The notes below the pieces were generated by a model, which saw nothing but the letters and a program-made list of their open reading frames with translations, searched no databases and was not told where the DNA came from. The position numbers and the translations under genes were made by a program. From Sva-07 sp963710625 (GTDB lineage: Bacteria; Actinomycetota; Acidimicrobiia; Acidimicrobiales; Ilumatobacteraceae), in NCBI GenBank assembly GCA_963710625.1, contig CAVQBG010000017.1, positions 1 to 64,000 on the forward strand: a stretch of DNA of 64,000 bases, read 5' to 3'. Positions 25,013 to 34,061 of this stretch are shown here, piece after piece. The first letter of the stretch is position 1. Each line of letters opens with the position of its first letter.

Positions 25013-28000
25013 ATGATCCGGGTGACGACGCTGTACGCGTCCGGGGCGGGAGCATCTGCGGCCTACTACACCGGCTACCTCACGAAAGCCGATGGTGAGT
25101 TGCCGGGTGTGTGGGCCGGGTCCCAAGCTCCGGGACTCGGCCTGTCCGGCGAGGTCACGACCGAGGCCCTCGAAGCACTCCTGTCGGGCTACCACCCGAC
25201 CACCGGCATGCTCCTCGGTCGGGAGTTGGTGGATCGCCTCGACAAGCACGGCAACACCATCCGCGCCGTCGCCGGCTACGACGCGACGTTCTCGGCGCCG
25301 AAGTCGTTGTCGGTGCTCTGGGGCCTCACCGGTGATGACGCCTTCGCCGAATGCCACGACGTCGCAGTGAACGCCACAGTGACGATGATCGAGAAGTACG
25401 TCTCAACGACGCGTATCCGCTCCAACGGCGCACGACTCCATCCCGAGACCGGCGGGCTGTCGGTGGCGGTGTTCCGCCAATCGACGAGCCGTGCCGATGA
25501 CCCGCAGCTCCACACCCATGTGGTGATCTCCGCCAAGGTCCAGACCGCGGATGGACGATGGCTCGCTCTGGATGCGTTGGGGCTGAAGAAGTACCAGCAA
25601 GCATTCGGCTACCTCTACCAATCCGTCCTGCGCGCCGAAGTCAGCCACCGGTTCGGCGTGGTGTTCGAACCCGTCGTGAACGGCCAAGCCGAGATCGCCG
25701 GCCTTCCCGACGGGCTCCTCGACCAATTCTCGAAGCGTGCGGATCAGATCGGTGTCGAGATGGACGACAAGCTCGCCGACTTCCAAACGCGTGAAGGCCG
25801 CACCCCGACGACGTTCGAGCATGCGGCGATGGAACGAGAAGCCGCCGTCGATACCCGCAACCGCAAGACCGGCCTCGGCGTCGCCGATCTACGTACACGG
25901 TGGCAACACGAAGCCGCCAGCCTCGGCATCGACCCCACCGCGATCCTCGAGCCCGCCCTCAAGTACGCCAACGAGCATCCGCTCGAGGAGTCGCCGGTCG
26001 CGGCGGCCGCCGTCGTGGAGGCATTGGCCGTGCGCCAGTCGACATGGAACCGCCTCGACGTCCTGCGTCAACTCTGCGACACGGTGACCCCACAACCAGG
26101 ACACGACGCCACCACCTGGGTGGCGGCGTTGGATGCCGCGGTCGACACCGTGCTCACCGAGTGTGTCGATCTCGACCCCACCGACAACAGCCCACGGCGA
26201 GCGGGGGATGGGCGGTCGGTGTGGATCGAACCCATCGCCAAGCAATCCACCTCCGAGCATGTCCTCGCCCAAGAAGAACACATCCTCACCTTCGCGCTCG
26301 ACGCTCAAACGCCCGATCCGTCGCCATCGACCTCGATCCTCGATGCCCGGCTGGATGACGGGCAGCGGGCCTCGGCGAGCGCGGTCGCCGGGCACGATCG
26401 TCTGGTGGTGGTTGTTGGTCCGGCGGGAGCGGGCAAGACCAACATGCTCGAAGCCGCCGTCCGCGACCTCCACCACCAACACCGCCACGTCCTCGGCCTC
26501 GCACCCACCGCGCGGGCTGCGTCGGTCCTGCAACGGGAGACGGGAGCCGAGAGTGACACCGTCGCCAAACTGCTCTACGAACTCGAGCATCCCGACCGCG
26601 GCCGGCCGTGGCCGATCCCACCGGCCGAGTCGACGATCATCGTCGACGAGGCCGCCATGTTGAACACCGCCGACCTCTACCGCCTCGTCACCCACGCCGA
26701 GCAGCGACAGTGGCGCCTGGCGTTGGTCGGTGACCCCCAACAGCTCCAAGCCGTGGGTCGTGGCGGGATGTTCAACGAACTCTGCGACACGACCCGATCC
26801 GTTGAACTGGAAGAACTCCACCGTTTCACCCATGCTTGGGAAGCCGCCACGACGCTCCGCCTCCGAGCCGGCGACCCCGCAGCGCTCGCCACCTACGCCG
26901 CGCACGGCCGCATCCGCGCCGGCAGCTTCGACGATCACCTCGACACGATCGCCGACATGTGGACGCAGTGCCGGGATGCGGGCGAGTCGTTGTCGATCGT
27001 GACCACCCGCAACGAACACGTCGCCGCGATCAACACCCGCATCCAACACCGCCGACTCGACAACCACGAACTCGACCCAGCCACCGCCACCGGCATCAAC
27101 GATGACTGGGCCATGGTCGGCGACGTCGTCGTCACCCGCCGCAACGACCGACAACTCCGAACCACCACCGGTGAACCCGTCCGCAACCGCGAACGCTGGA
27201 CCATCGCCCACACCGGAGACGACGGCGACCTAACCGTGTCCCGCATCGGCGGACACGGCACGATCACCCTGCCCGCCGACTACGTCCGCGACCACGTGCA
27301 ACTCGCCTACGCGAGCACCGAACACGGCGCCCAAGGCGACACCGCGGATCGCTCCGTCACCCTCGCCACGACAGCGACCAGCGGCCGGGGCCTGTATGTC
27401 GGCATGACCCGAGGACGCAACGACAACCTCGCCCTCGTCGCCGACACCGTCGACCTCGCCCATGCCATCAGCGTGCTCGAAGCAGCCATCGCCATCGACC
27501 GAGCCGACATCCCCGCCACCACCCAACGACGCTCACTCGCCGCCACCGTCCCACGATCCAGCCCACGGCCGAGAGTGCAGATCCCGGACTGGTTCCACGA
27601 CCTCCGGGCCGACGCAGAACAGCAAGCAGGCGACGCTCGACACGCGGTGGACGAACGCGATGAACGACGAGCGGCGAACGAACGCCGCTACGTCAACGCC
27701 TGTCGTGACCTTCCTGCAGCCGAGGCCGCCCACGCTCCCTTCCGCAACCGGGTGGCAGACGCCAACGACGTCGTGACCGAAGCACGATCGAACGTGTGGA
27801 ACGCCGAACGCGACCTCCGCAACGCCGGGAAGCTCGGACGACGATCAGCTCGCCGCGGCGTCGAGGCCGCCAATGATGTGCTCGCCGTCGCCGAGGAACG
27901 CCTCGCCAGATGCGAACAAGCCGCCGAGCCCACGCGCCAACCGCTCAGCAAGTTGCGTGACATCGTCGACTACCACGACCGCATCCAATCGACCCGCGAC

Positions 28001-28276
28001 ATGCTCGACGACTTGACCAACCTCGACACACACGCCGACCGAGCCGAACGAGTCTGCGACGCCCTCGACCAATGGAAGCACTGGGCCGACGGACACCGCC
28101 TGCCGGTCGGGCAGCTCCGCGGTGTCATCGCCGTGCTCGAAGACGACCAAACCATCAACGGCACCAACCAACTCGCCGAGGCAACACGGCACTGGGCGCA
28201 CGAGGCAGGCGTTGACCTACCACGACGACAGTCGAGGCGACCCGACCGCTCGATCGAACTCGGAATCGAGCTGTGA
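25013..28276 (+). CDS. MobF-family relaxase-helicase (TrwC/TraI type)
   Basis: This 1087-residue protein would nick the transfer origin, stay bound to the 5' end and unwind the DNA for mobilization. The relaxase domain has the paired N-terminal tyrosines (AAYYTGYL, Y18/Y19), a D90 region (YDATFSAPKSLSVLWG) and metal-binding His in QLHTHVV (H167, H169). The RecD-like helicase follows: Walker A GPAGAGKTN (about 465-473), Walker B IIVDEAAML (about 541-550) and a late ASTEHGAQGDT motif. The Arg/Glu-rich tail looks coiled coil. ATG 25013 follows GTGGGAG. The frame is intact over 3.2 kb. Confidence 0.95.
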   Translation: MIRVTTLYASGAGASAAYYTGYLTKADGELPGVWAGSQAPGLGLSGEVTTEALEALLSGYHPTTGMLLGRELVDRLDKHGNTIRAVAGYDATFSAPKSLSVLWGLTGDDAFAECHDVAVNATVTMIEKYVSTTRIRSNGARLHPETGGLSVAVFRQSTSRADDPQLHTHVVISAKVQTADGRWLALDALGLKKYQQAFGYLYQSVLRAEVSHRFGVVFEPVVNGQAEIAGLPDGLLDQFSKRADQIGVEMDDKLADFQTREGRTPTTFEHAAMEREAAVDTRNRKTGLGVADLRTRWQHEAASLGIDPTAILEPALKYANEHPLEESPVAAAAVVEALAVRQSTWNRLDVLRQLCDTVTPQPGHDATTWVAALDAAVDTVLTECVDLDPTDNSPRRAGDGRSVWIEPIAKQSTSEHVLAQEEHILTFALDAQTPDPSPSTSILDARLDDGQRASASAVAGHDRLVVVVGPAGAGKTNMLEAAVRDLHHQHRHVLGLAPTARAASVLQRETGAESDTVAKLLYELEHPDRGRPWPIPPAESTIIVDEAAMLNTADLYRLVTHAEQRQWRLALVGDPQQLQAVGRGGMFNELCDTTRSVELEELHRFTHAWEAATTLRLRAGDPAALATYAAHGRIRAGSFDDHLDTIADMWTQCRDAGESLSIVTTRNEHVAAINTRIQHRRLDNHELDPATATGINDDWAMVGDVVVTRRNDRQLRTTTGEPVRNRERWTIAHTGDDGDLTVSRIGGHGTITLPADYVRDHVQLAYASTEHGAQGDTADRSVTLATTATSGRGLYVGMTRGRNDNLALVADTVDLAHAISVLEAAIAIDRADIPATTQRRSLAATVPRSSPRPRVQIPDWFHDLRADAEQQAGDARHAVDERDERRAANERRYVNACRDLPAAEAAHAPFRNRVADANDVVTEARSNVWNAERDLRNAGKLGRRSARRGVEAANDVLAVAEERLARCEQAAEPTRQPLSKLRDIVDYHDRIQSTRDMLDDLTNLDTHADRAERVCDALDQWKHWADGHRLPVGQLRGVIAVLEDDQTINGTNQLAEATRHWAHEAGVDLPRRQSRRPDRSIELGIEL

Positions 28277-28370
28277 ACCGACGACCATGAGCACCTCGCT
28301 GATCGGTTGGCGTCTCCTCGTCAGTCGACGATGCAGCCGGTTCTGGTCACACAAACCGGAGGAACAGTGG

Positions 28371-29882
28371 TTACCGGGCCCAACCAGGGCACTCCGTCGT
28401 GTACTCGGTAGTTGGTTGGTCTCCGTTCATGGTCGCGAGGAGCGGTGCCGCGAGCGAGGTGGCCGCGCGTTCGAAGCCGGTCCCGGTTGCCGCTGCCACG
28501 GTCGCCGCCAGGGACGCGGTGAGTTCGGCCTGGGAGCGTTCGTCTCCTTCGTTGACGGCGGTCGACCAGTCGGCGAAGACGGCACAGGTCGCACCTTGGA
28601 AGAGTTCGAACGCATAACTGTCGAGAGACATCGGCAACTCGGTCGTGGCGGCGTCGAGCCGCGCTGCGTCCGTGAGTTCGACGAGAGAAAGGACCTGGTT
28701 GGCGAGATCGGGATGCTGGCCTGGCATGACGAGGTCGATGTCGCCTCCGGTCGCTTCGAATGTTGCCGGGTCGGCGAGCGTGAGCGATGAGAGCGCGTCG
28801 AGGAATGCGTCCTCGTCGGCGAAGCCGCTCGCGATGACGTAGAACGACCAGTCGCCAGCCTGCCAGTCGACCCAGTACTCGCCCGGCAGATCGGGCAGCG
28901 GGCGGTAGGCGACCTCGGTGTCATCGACGACTCGGGTTGTTCGGACCTCGCCGGCGATCCGGCCGAGCAGGCTGGCCGCCCCGCGGTTCTCGCCGCTCAG
29001 TTCGAACTCGGTGTCGCCGTTGGAGAACTGGTAGCTGATGTGCCGGCGGTCGCCACCGACGGGCGTGTCGAGTTCCTGGTAGCCGTCCGGTGTCGTCATG
29101 GTGAGTGAACCGTCGACCAGTGCGAGTTGGTTTGCCATGGCGACCACGTCCGCGACGCTGAGTCGCACGGCGTTGACGCGGGCCACGTGATTGTCATCGA
29201 GCGGCCAGAACAGCACCACGATTGGGCCGTCGAGACCGCTATCGCCGTCGGTTTCCGTGACGAGGACCGATCCGGTGGTGCCGGCCACCGCGATCGGCTC
29301 ACCAATCTGGAGCAGAGTGCTCGCCGACGGTGTGGTGACCTGAGTCGTGTCGCTCGACTCTGCGGTCTCGACGACTGTGGCGGCGAACAACGGGGCGTCG
29401 TATCGGGGTCCGTCTCCGACGAGCACCGTCGATCCCTCGAAGCCGCCGGTGAGTGTCGGGGCGACCTGGCCGAACGCGCCCGTCAGTTTCCAGCCCGGCT
29501 GGTCGATCACCACCAGCGGCGTCGACATCATGCCCAGTGGGGTCGACAACAGCGGTCCAGTGACCGCCTCCAACGCTGCCGCCGAATCTGCCGCTTGCGC
29601 CTGAGCCGCTGCTGCCTGCGACTCCGCGTCCGACGCCTCAGCTGTCGATGCAGGACGCGAGCCTGACTCGCTGGCGGGCGCGTCGTTGCGCGCCGCTACA
29701 GCGACAAGTCCGCCGACACCGATCACGGCGACTGCCGCTGCCCCGATGAGCGGAACCAGCCGCGAGGTCGACGGTCGTCCGTAGTGATGAAGCTCGGCGA
29801 ACGCCGGTGGGGCTGGTGTCGCTTGGTCGAGTTGATCGAGGAGGTCTCGGATCTTGTCGTCAAGGTCGATGGTGTGGGTCAT
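28371..29882 (-). CDS. Membrane protein coupled to sigma factor (module 1)
   Basis: This 503-residue protein has one transmembrane helix (about residues 50-72) after an acidic N-terminus, then an Ala/Gln/Ser-rich linker and a large extracytoplasmic domain of about 380 residues with few Cys. It lacks a zinc-binding anti-sigma motif. The start overlaps the sigma gene stop by 4 nt (ATGA), so it may be a non-canonical anti-sigma factor or the sigma factor's sensor/target. No family is recognised. Confidence 0.75.
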   Translation of the reverse strand: MTHTIDLDDKIRDLLDQLDQATPAPPAFAELHHYGRPSTSRLVPLIGAAAVAVIGVGGLVAVAARNDAPASESGSRPASTAEASDAESQAAAAQAQAADSAAALEAVTGPLLSTPLGMMSTPLVVIDQPGWKLTGAFGQVAPTLTGGFEGSTVLVGDGPRYDAPLFAATVVETAESSDTTQVTTPSASTLLQIGEPIAVAGTTGSVLVTETDGDSGLDGPIVVLFWPLDDNHVARVNAVRLSVADVVAMANQLALVDGSLTMTTPDGYQELDTPVGGDRRHISYQFSNGDTEFELSGENRGAASLLGRIAGEVRTTRVVDDTEVAYRPLPDLPGEYWVDWQAGDWSFYVIASGFADEDAFLDALSSLTLADPATFEATGGDIDLVMPGQHPDLANQVLSLVELTDAARLDAATTELPMSLDSYAFELFQGATCAVFADWSTAVNEGDERSQAELTASLAATVAAATGTGFERAATSLAAPLLATMNGDQPTTEYTTECPGWAR

Positions 29883-30337
29883 GAGAGCATCGTCTCCAGT
29901 CGCGTGCGGGCGTTCGTCAGCTCGCGTTCCACGGTTCGAAGTGAGGTGCCGATCGTGTCGGCGACCTGTTGGGGTGTGAGGTCGGCCCAGTAGGTGAGGT
30001 GGATGACGGCTCGTTGGCGAACGCTCAGTCGCTTCAGCGCGGCGAGCACGTCGGGGTCGAGTCCGCGTTCCATCTCGACGGCATCGCGGTGGACGACTCG
30101 AAGCTCTCGGTCGGACCGGCGTCGAGAGCCGCGTCGAGACTTGTGTGCCTCGTTGACGAGCATCCTGTACATGTAGGCGCGCTTGTTGTCGATGCGATCC
30201 CACCTCGTCGAGGCGATCGCTTTGGCGACGGTGGATCCGAGGAGATCCTCTGCCTGTGACGGCCCGACCAGCGACGTCGCGAATCGGATCAACTCCGGCG
30301 CCAACCGCACATACAACTCTTCGACGGTTTCCGTCAC
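29879..30337 (-). CDS. SigE-type RNA polymerase sigma factor (module 1)
   Basis: This protein of about 152 residues has region 2 (ELIRFATSLVGPSQAEDLLG, then RAYMYRMLVNEAHKSRRG) and region 4 (LSVRQRAVIHLTYWADLTPQ, then TSLRTVERELTNAR). It is a small ECF-like sigma factor. The frame is open to 30640; GTG 30337 places the start at the usual distance before region 2, but there is no clear Shine-Dalgarno site, so the start is uncertain. Confidence 0.82.
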   Translation of the reverse strand: MTETVEELYVRLAPELIRFATSLVGPSQAEDLLGSTVAKAIASTRWDRIDNKRAYMYRMLVNEAHKSRRGSRRRSDRELRVVHRDAVEMERGLDPDVLAALKRLSVRQRAVIHLTYWADLTPQQVADTIGTSLRTVERELTNARTRLETMLS

Positions 30338-30551
30338 GATGGGTCGTTCGAGGTCGCGGCTGACCGAGCGTCTGTTGGCAGACAGCCCGTCGACCGGAGT
30401 CGGAGACGCCCTGAGGAGGTTCGGCTCGCCGATGATCACACCACTATGACCCCGCCAGCGCCGACCCACCGCCAGATTTGTTGCGTACGGGCCAGCCGCC
30501 GGGCTGCCATCTGCCGTGTTTCCATCGAACTGTCGGCGGTTGCCGATGCGT

Positions 30552-31517
30552 TCAGCCCGTGGGATCGGGGCACGTGGTTCGACCGTCGCTCGACGGGATG
30601 GAGATCGGTACATCGGGGAACGGGAACTCCGAGATGTCACTCCACCCGTTGGCCTCGGCGAGTTCGGTGATCGTCACGCAGAACCGTTCGGCGATCATCA
30701 CGGGGTAGTCGCCGGGGCTCACGATGTACTCGCACCCGTTGGTCACCATGCAGGCATCGGTGGGGCCGAGCAGGCTGGTGCTCGACTCGACGTCGGCCGG
30801 TGCAGCGTCGGCGATCGTGTCGCTCGGGATCGAGGCTGGTTCTCCGACCCTGTCGATGACGGCACCTTCGGGAATCGCGTAGCGGGCGACACCCCAGTTG
30901 ATCGTGTCATTCCATTCGATGGGCGACACGAGCACCGCCCCGTCGTCGAGGACGACATCGAGGACCTCCCGGCGGGTGTCGCTCGCGATCATGACCACGA
31001 GTGTCTGCCCACCACCTGTCGGCACCACGAACACGCTCTCACCGGGGCGAGTGTTGTCGACCTGGCAGTCGGACCCGACCGGAGTTCGCCAGCACACCAT
31101 CGGCTCCGCTGCGTTCATCTGGTCCTGATGCCAGGCGACGTCGAGGTCGGGTGACAGCCGGTACCACTCGGTGGGTGTCTCGGCGAGCACGGTGACCGGG
31201 ACGTCGGTGAGATCGCCGGTGTCGGCGAGCGTGACGACTGGAGCGAGTGAACCCTGATCAGAACTCACATCGGTTGGACCCGACGCCGGTGCCGGTCCGT
31301 CGTCGCCGGAGCGAAAGCCCGCAACGAGTACGAGCCCGACGATCATCGCCGCTGCGGCCGAGCCGATGATCCCCATGCGCCACCGCGATGCTCGGAGGTC
31401 GTTGTCGACCTCGAAGGACGAAAGTGACCGCGGCGCGTCGAGACCTGGCCCGCGATCCGGAACCGCGGCGGTGCGCTCGGCGTAGTGGTCGCGAAGTCGT
31501 TCTTCGAGCGTGATCAT
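30552..31517 (-). CDS. Membrane protein with C-terminal LysM-like domain (module 2)
   Basis: This 321-residue protein has a cytoplasmic N-terminus (about 50 residues), one transmembrane helix (MGIIGSAAAAMIVGLVLVAG) and an extracytoplasmic part. The last 55 residues resemble a LysM fold: YIVSPGDYPVMIAERFCVT, then ELAEANGW and PISIP. LysM domains bind peptidoglycan, so it may sense or attach to the cell wall. It overlaps the upstream sigma gene (ATGA) and probably acts with it. Confidence 0.78.
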   Translation of the reverse strand: MITLEERLRDHYAERTAAVPDRGPGLDAPRSLSSFEVDNDLRASRWRMGIIGSAAAAMIVGLVLVAGFRSGDDGPAPASGPTDVSSDQGSLAPVVTLADTGDLTDVPVTVLAETPTEWYRLSPDLDVAWHQDQMNAAEPMVCWRTPVGSDCQVDNTRPGESVFVVPTGGGQTLVVMIASDTRREVLDVVLDDGAVLVSPIEWNDTINWGVARYAIPEGAVIDRVGEPASIPSDTIADAAPADVESSTSLLGPTDACMVTNGCEYIVSPGDYPVMIAERFCVTITELAEANGWSDISEFPFPDVPISIPSSDGRTTCPDPTG

Positions 31518-31999
31518 GAATCCAGTTCCTTTCGGAGTGCGGCGAGGGCACGAGAGATGATCGAGCGCACCGATGCCGGTCGGCACCCGATGGCCTCCGC
31601 GATGTCGGCCTCGCTCAAGTCGAGGTGGAAGCGCAACACCAGCGCAGCTTGTTGTCGCCATGACAAGGTGGCGAGTGCGTCGAAGAGTTCGTCGTACTCG
31701 GCGACGGCAGGCTCCGATCGCGGGAGTGGTGTACGACGCACCACCGCACGGTGGCGCTGAACGTCGCGGCATCCGTTCACGACCGTCATACGCAGGTAGC
31801 CGCCCGGATTCCTCACCGACGCGTTCGTCGACTGCAACTTGACGAACGCGTCCTGGACAACCTCCTCGGCGATCGCCAACGAATCGGTGAGCACCAGCGC
31901 CACCTTCACCAGACGCGACCACTCCCGTTCGTAGAGCGCGGCAAGGTCGTCGCGTTCGGCTCGCTCCACCGCAACGCGGTCGGCTCCGGTTTCTGCCAT
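31514..31999 (-). CDS. ECF-type sigma factor (module 2)
   Basis: This 161-residue sigma factor has region 2 (LAALYEREWSRLVKVALVLT, then EEVVQDAFVKL) and region 4 (LATLSWRQQAALVLRFHLDL, then GCRPASVRSIISRAL). ATG 31999 has AGAGGA six bases upstream. The sigma and membrane protein gene order is the same as in module 1, which suggests duplicated signalling modules. Confidence 0.88.
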   Translation of the reverse strand: MAETGADRVAVERAERDDLAALYEREWSRLVKVALVLTDSLAIAEEVVQDAFVKLQSTNASVRNPGGYLRMTVVNGCRDVQRHRAVVRRTPLPRSEPAVAEYDELFDALATLSWRQQAALVLRFHLDLSEADIAEAIGCRPASVRSIISRALAALRKELDS

Positions 32000-32136
32000 C
32001 ACATCCTCTACGACGCCTGAACACCCCGAACCGTGGCACATCAGACACGATCATTTCGAGATGCCGCGTCAACACACCCGGCTGTCTGCTCGTCAGGAGC
32101 ATTGACTCGCCCGCCGCCAACGACAAGTGTTGGCCC

Positions 32137-32448
32137 ATGGGCTCATGGGGTGAGAGCGAACGGCATCGGGTGTTCGTGCCGCAGGCACTGGGCTCGGACG
32201 AGTTCCTGAGGGTCACCTGGCACGCGTCGTCAGGTCTGGTCGTGTTCTCTCATTGGGACGGCGATCGTTGTGTCGCTGCGACACCCGTGAGGGCCGCAGA
32301 CCTCGAAGAGCTCGCATCGCTGGTCCAGGCGGCTCTCACGCCAGAGGGGTCCACCCCCTCGACGCCGGCGTGGCCCGCGCCGAGGCAAAACGAACTCGTC
32401 GTGCCTGCTGACGGTCTCATGGTTCCGGATTCACAGCGTTGCGCCTGA
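32137..32448 (+). CDS. Hypothetical protein, about 100 residues
   Basis: This 103-residue protein contains a compact beta-rich segment (VTWHASSGLVVFSHWDGDRC) and a short helix (DLEELASLVQAAL), followed by a Pro-rich tail. No family is recognised. Its independent position between the sigma modules and the Fic gene supports it only moderately. Confidence 0.55.
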   Translation: MGSWGESERHRVFVPQALGSDEFLRVTWHASSGLVVFSHWDGDRCVAATPVRAADLEELASLVQAALTPEGSTPSTPAWPAPRQNELVVPADGLMVPDSQRCA

Positions 32449-32554
32449 GGCATCACCGACGGATCCGATAGGGAACCATTGCTGTCACCCAGGCGTCGTC
32501 GGGACCCTCGTGGTCGGACCGGTAACGTTCACTCAGCCGAAGGAACGGCCGGGG

Positions 32555-33598
32555 TCAGGTCCGTGACCACGTCGCATTGCGTCCGGTCCCGTCGACGATG
32601 ACGCTGCCGGCCGCCTTCAGTTCGGTGAGCACCAACCGGATCGTGTTGTCCGACACTCCGGGCACCGCACGACGGATGTCGGCGATCGCGAACTGGGCTG
32701 GTGCATGCAACAGCACGTAGTCGCGGATCCGGTCCTGTTTCGTACCTGCCGACGTGCCCGCTGCGACGCGAGCTGCGAATCGTTCGTACGCCTGAGCGAT
32801 CCGGTCCAAGAAGTAGCCGGCCCACGGCCAGACGTCGTGGGTGCCGTCATCGAACCAGCCGGTCGTGGATGCAGCCAAGGTGACGTAGTAGTCGTCCTTC
32901 GTGTCGAAGATGAGCTGTTCGACTGACACATACCGGCCTACGCCGTACCCGACTCGTTGCATGAGATGCGCAGTCAACAGTCGGGTGACGCGTCCATTGC
33001 CGTCCGCGAACGGGTGGATACACAACACGTCAAGAGCGAACGCGGCGACGACGAGCAGCGGATGTATTCGACCTTCGTCGAGGGCGGTGTTGGTGCGGTC
33101 GACGAGCTCGACGATGTAGTTCTCCGTCTGCGCTGCGGGGACCGGCTCGAACCGAACCGTTTTCGTTCCGTCGGTGTTGCGCTCGACGACGAGATTGTCG
33201 TCGAGTTTGAATCGGCCGCCACCACCGTCGACGAAACTGAACAGCAGCCGATGCAGATGCAATATCAGCCCGACACTGAGTGGACCCGGGTCGTCATTTT
33301 GGAGGTAGTCCTGCGCAGCGGTGTACCCGGCGAACTCGGCTTCGGACCGGTTCTTGAACCGTGAGGGGTTTGCCGAGACGAGCCCGGCGACGCGTCGCTC
33401 GGCGACGATGACCCCCTCGATTGCGGATGACGCGGTGATCGACTCGATGCGGGCCTGTTCACGCAATGCGTCGAGGAGCTGGGGTAGTTGATCGGCATAC
33501 CGTGCTTCGGCACCGGCTGCCAGATCGATCGTGCGAAGGGTCGCAACGATTGCGCCTGGGACCGGGTCGAGGGTGTCGGGTCGTTGGAAACTCCGCAT
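32555..33598 (-). CDS. Fic family protein (AMPylase-type)
   Basis: This 347-residue protein has the full Fic core motif HPFADGNGR (residues 195-203), which holds catalytic His195 and the ATP-anchor residues. An N-terminal inhibitory motif, SSAIEG (57-62), fits the (S/T)xxxE(G/N) pattern, so it is a class II, self-inhibited Fic protein. A winged-helix domain ends the protein (about 285-347). Fic enzymes transfer AMP to Ser, Thr or Tyr of targets; the target is unknown. It is the last gene before the right end of the element. Confidence 0.93.
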   Translation of the reverse strand: MRSFQRPDTLDPVPGAIVATLRTIDLAAGAEARYADQLPQLLDALREQARIESITASSAIEGVIVAERRVAGLVSANPSRFKNRSEAEFAGYTAAQDYLQNDDPGPLSVGLILHLHRLLFSFVDGGGGRFKLDDNLVVERNTDGTKTVRFEPVPAAQTENYIVELVDRTNTALDEGRIHPLLVVAAFALDVLCIHPFADGNGRVTRLLTAHLMQRVGYGVGRYVSVEQLIFDTKDDYYVTLAASTTGWFDDGTHDVWPWAGYFLDRIAQAYERFAARVAAGTSAGTKQDRIRDYVLLHAPAQFAIADIRRAVPGVSDNTIRLVLTELKAAGSVIVDGTGRNATWSRT

Positions 33599-33753
33599 AG
33601 AAACATCACAAACATACCAAAAGTCTCGCGTATTGTGATGATTGTCGCGATGGTTGGTGGAAATCGCTCCAACGCCGCCGGCAACGTTTCAAGCGGTCAT
33701 CGACACTGACAGGCGACCACCCTTGTCCCGATCAGAACACTCGAACACACGTT

Positions 33754-33782
33754 TGTCCCATATTTTGTCCCATATATGGGAC
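33754..33782. promoter_or_regulatory. Right-end TGTCCCATAT arm sites and palindrome
   Basis: TGTCCCATAT occurs at 33754-33763 and 33766-33775, spaced 12 bp, as at the left end. The second copy lies in a perfect 16-bp palindrome GTCCCATATATGGGAC (33767-33782). They are about 100 bp inside attR and fit integrase arm-type sites. Confidence 0.65.
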
Positions 33783-33874
33783 GGCACTGATCAACACCCA
33801 ACAACACGGGTCCGCACAAAAGCCCTGATCAGACGGCATCCAGCGGACGCAGCGATCCTGGCTGGACGTCTTCG

Positions 33875-33926
33875 AACGCATTCGTAATGCGTAGGTCGTG
33901 GGTTCGATTCCCACTCTGGGCTCCAC
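33875..33926 (+). repeat. attR: displaced tRNA-Thr 3' half
   Basis: This copy matches 6726-6777 except at 33899, 33901, 33911 and 33913. The changes are compensatory: the T-stem here is GTGGG/CCCAC instead of GCGAG/CTCGC. It probably is the original host 3' end. Confidence 0.9.
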
Positions 33927-33930
33927 GCCG

Positions 33931-33944
33931 CTCTGGGCTCCACG
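33931..33944 (+). repeat. Second copy of tRNA tail, 14 bp
   Basis: CTCTGGGCTCCACG repeats the tail at 33914-33927. It may be the scar of an earlier integration at the same tRNA, or a local duplication. Confidence 0.6.
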
Positions 33945-34061
33945 GTTCAACGCCAGCTGTGTGTCACCTGTGCGGTTCCGTAGAACCCGGCCCGGACGGT
34001 TCGCGCTCACGTCGGCGAACTGCCAGACTGCCACCGTGCCTCTCGCGATCGGTCAAGAGCG

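Noticed and set aside
30338..30640. Long N-terminal extension of the first sigma factor
   Set aside because: The extra residues are Arg/Pro-rich and unlike sigma factors; region 2 starts right after GTG 30337.
33887..34061. Response regulator start inside the attR repeat
   Set aside because: That frame contains the tRNA tail and lacks the receiver's first strand, which is in the frame starting at 34062.
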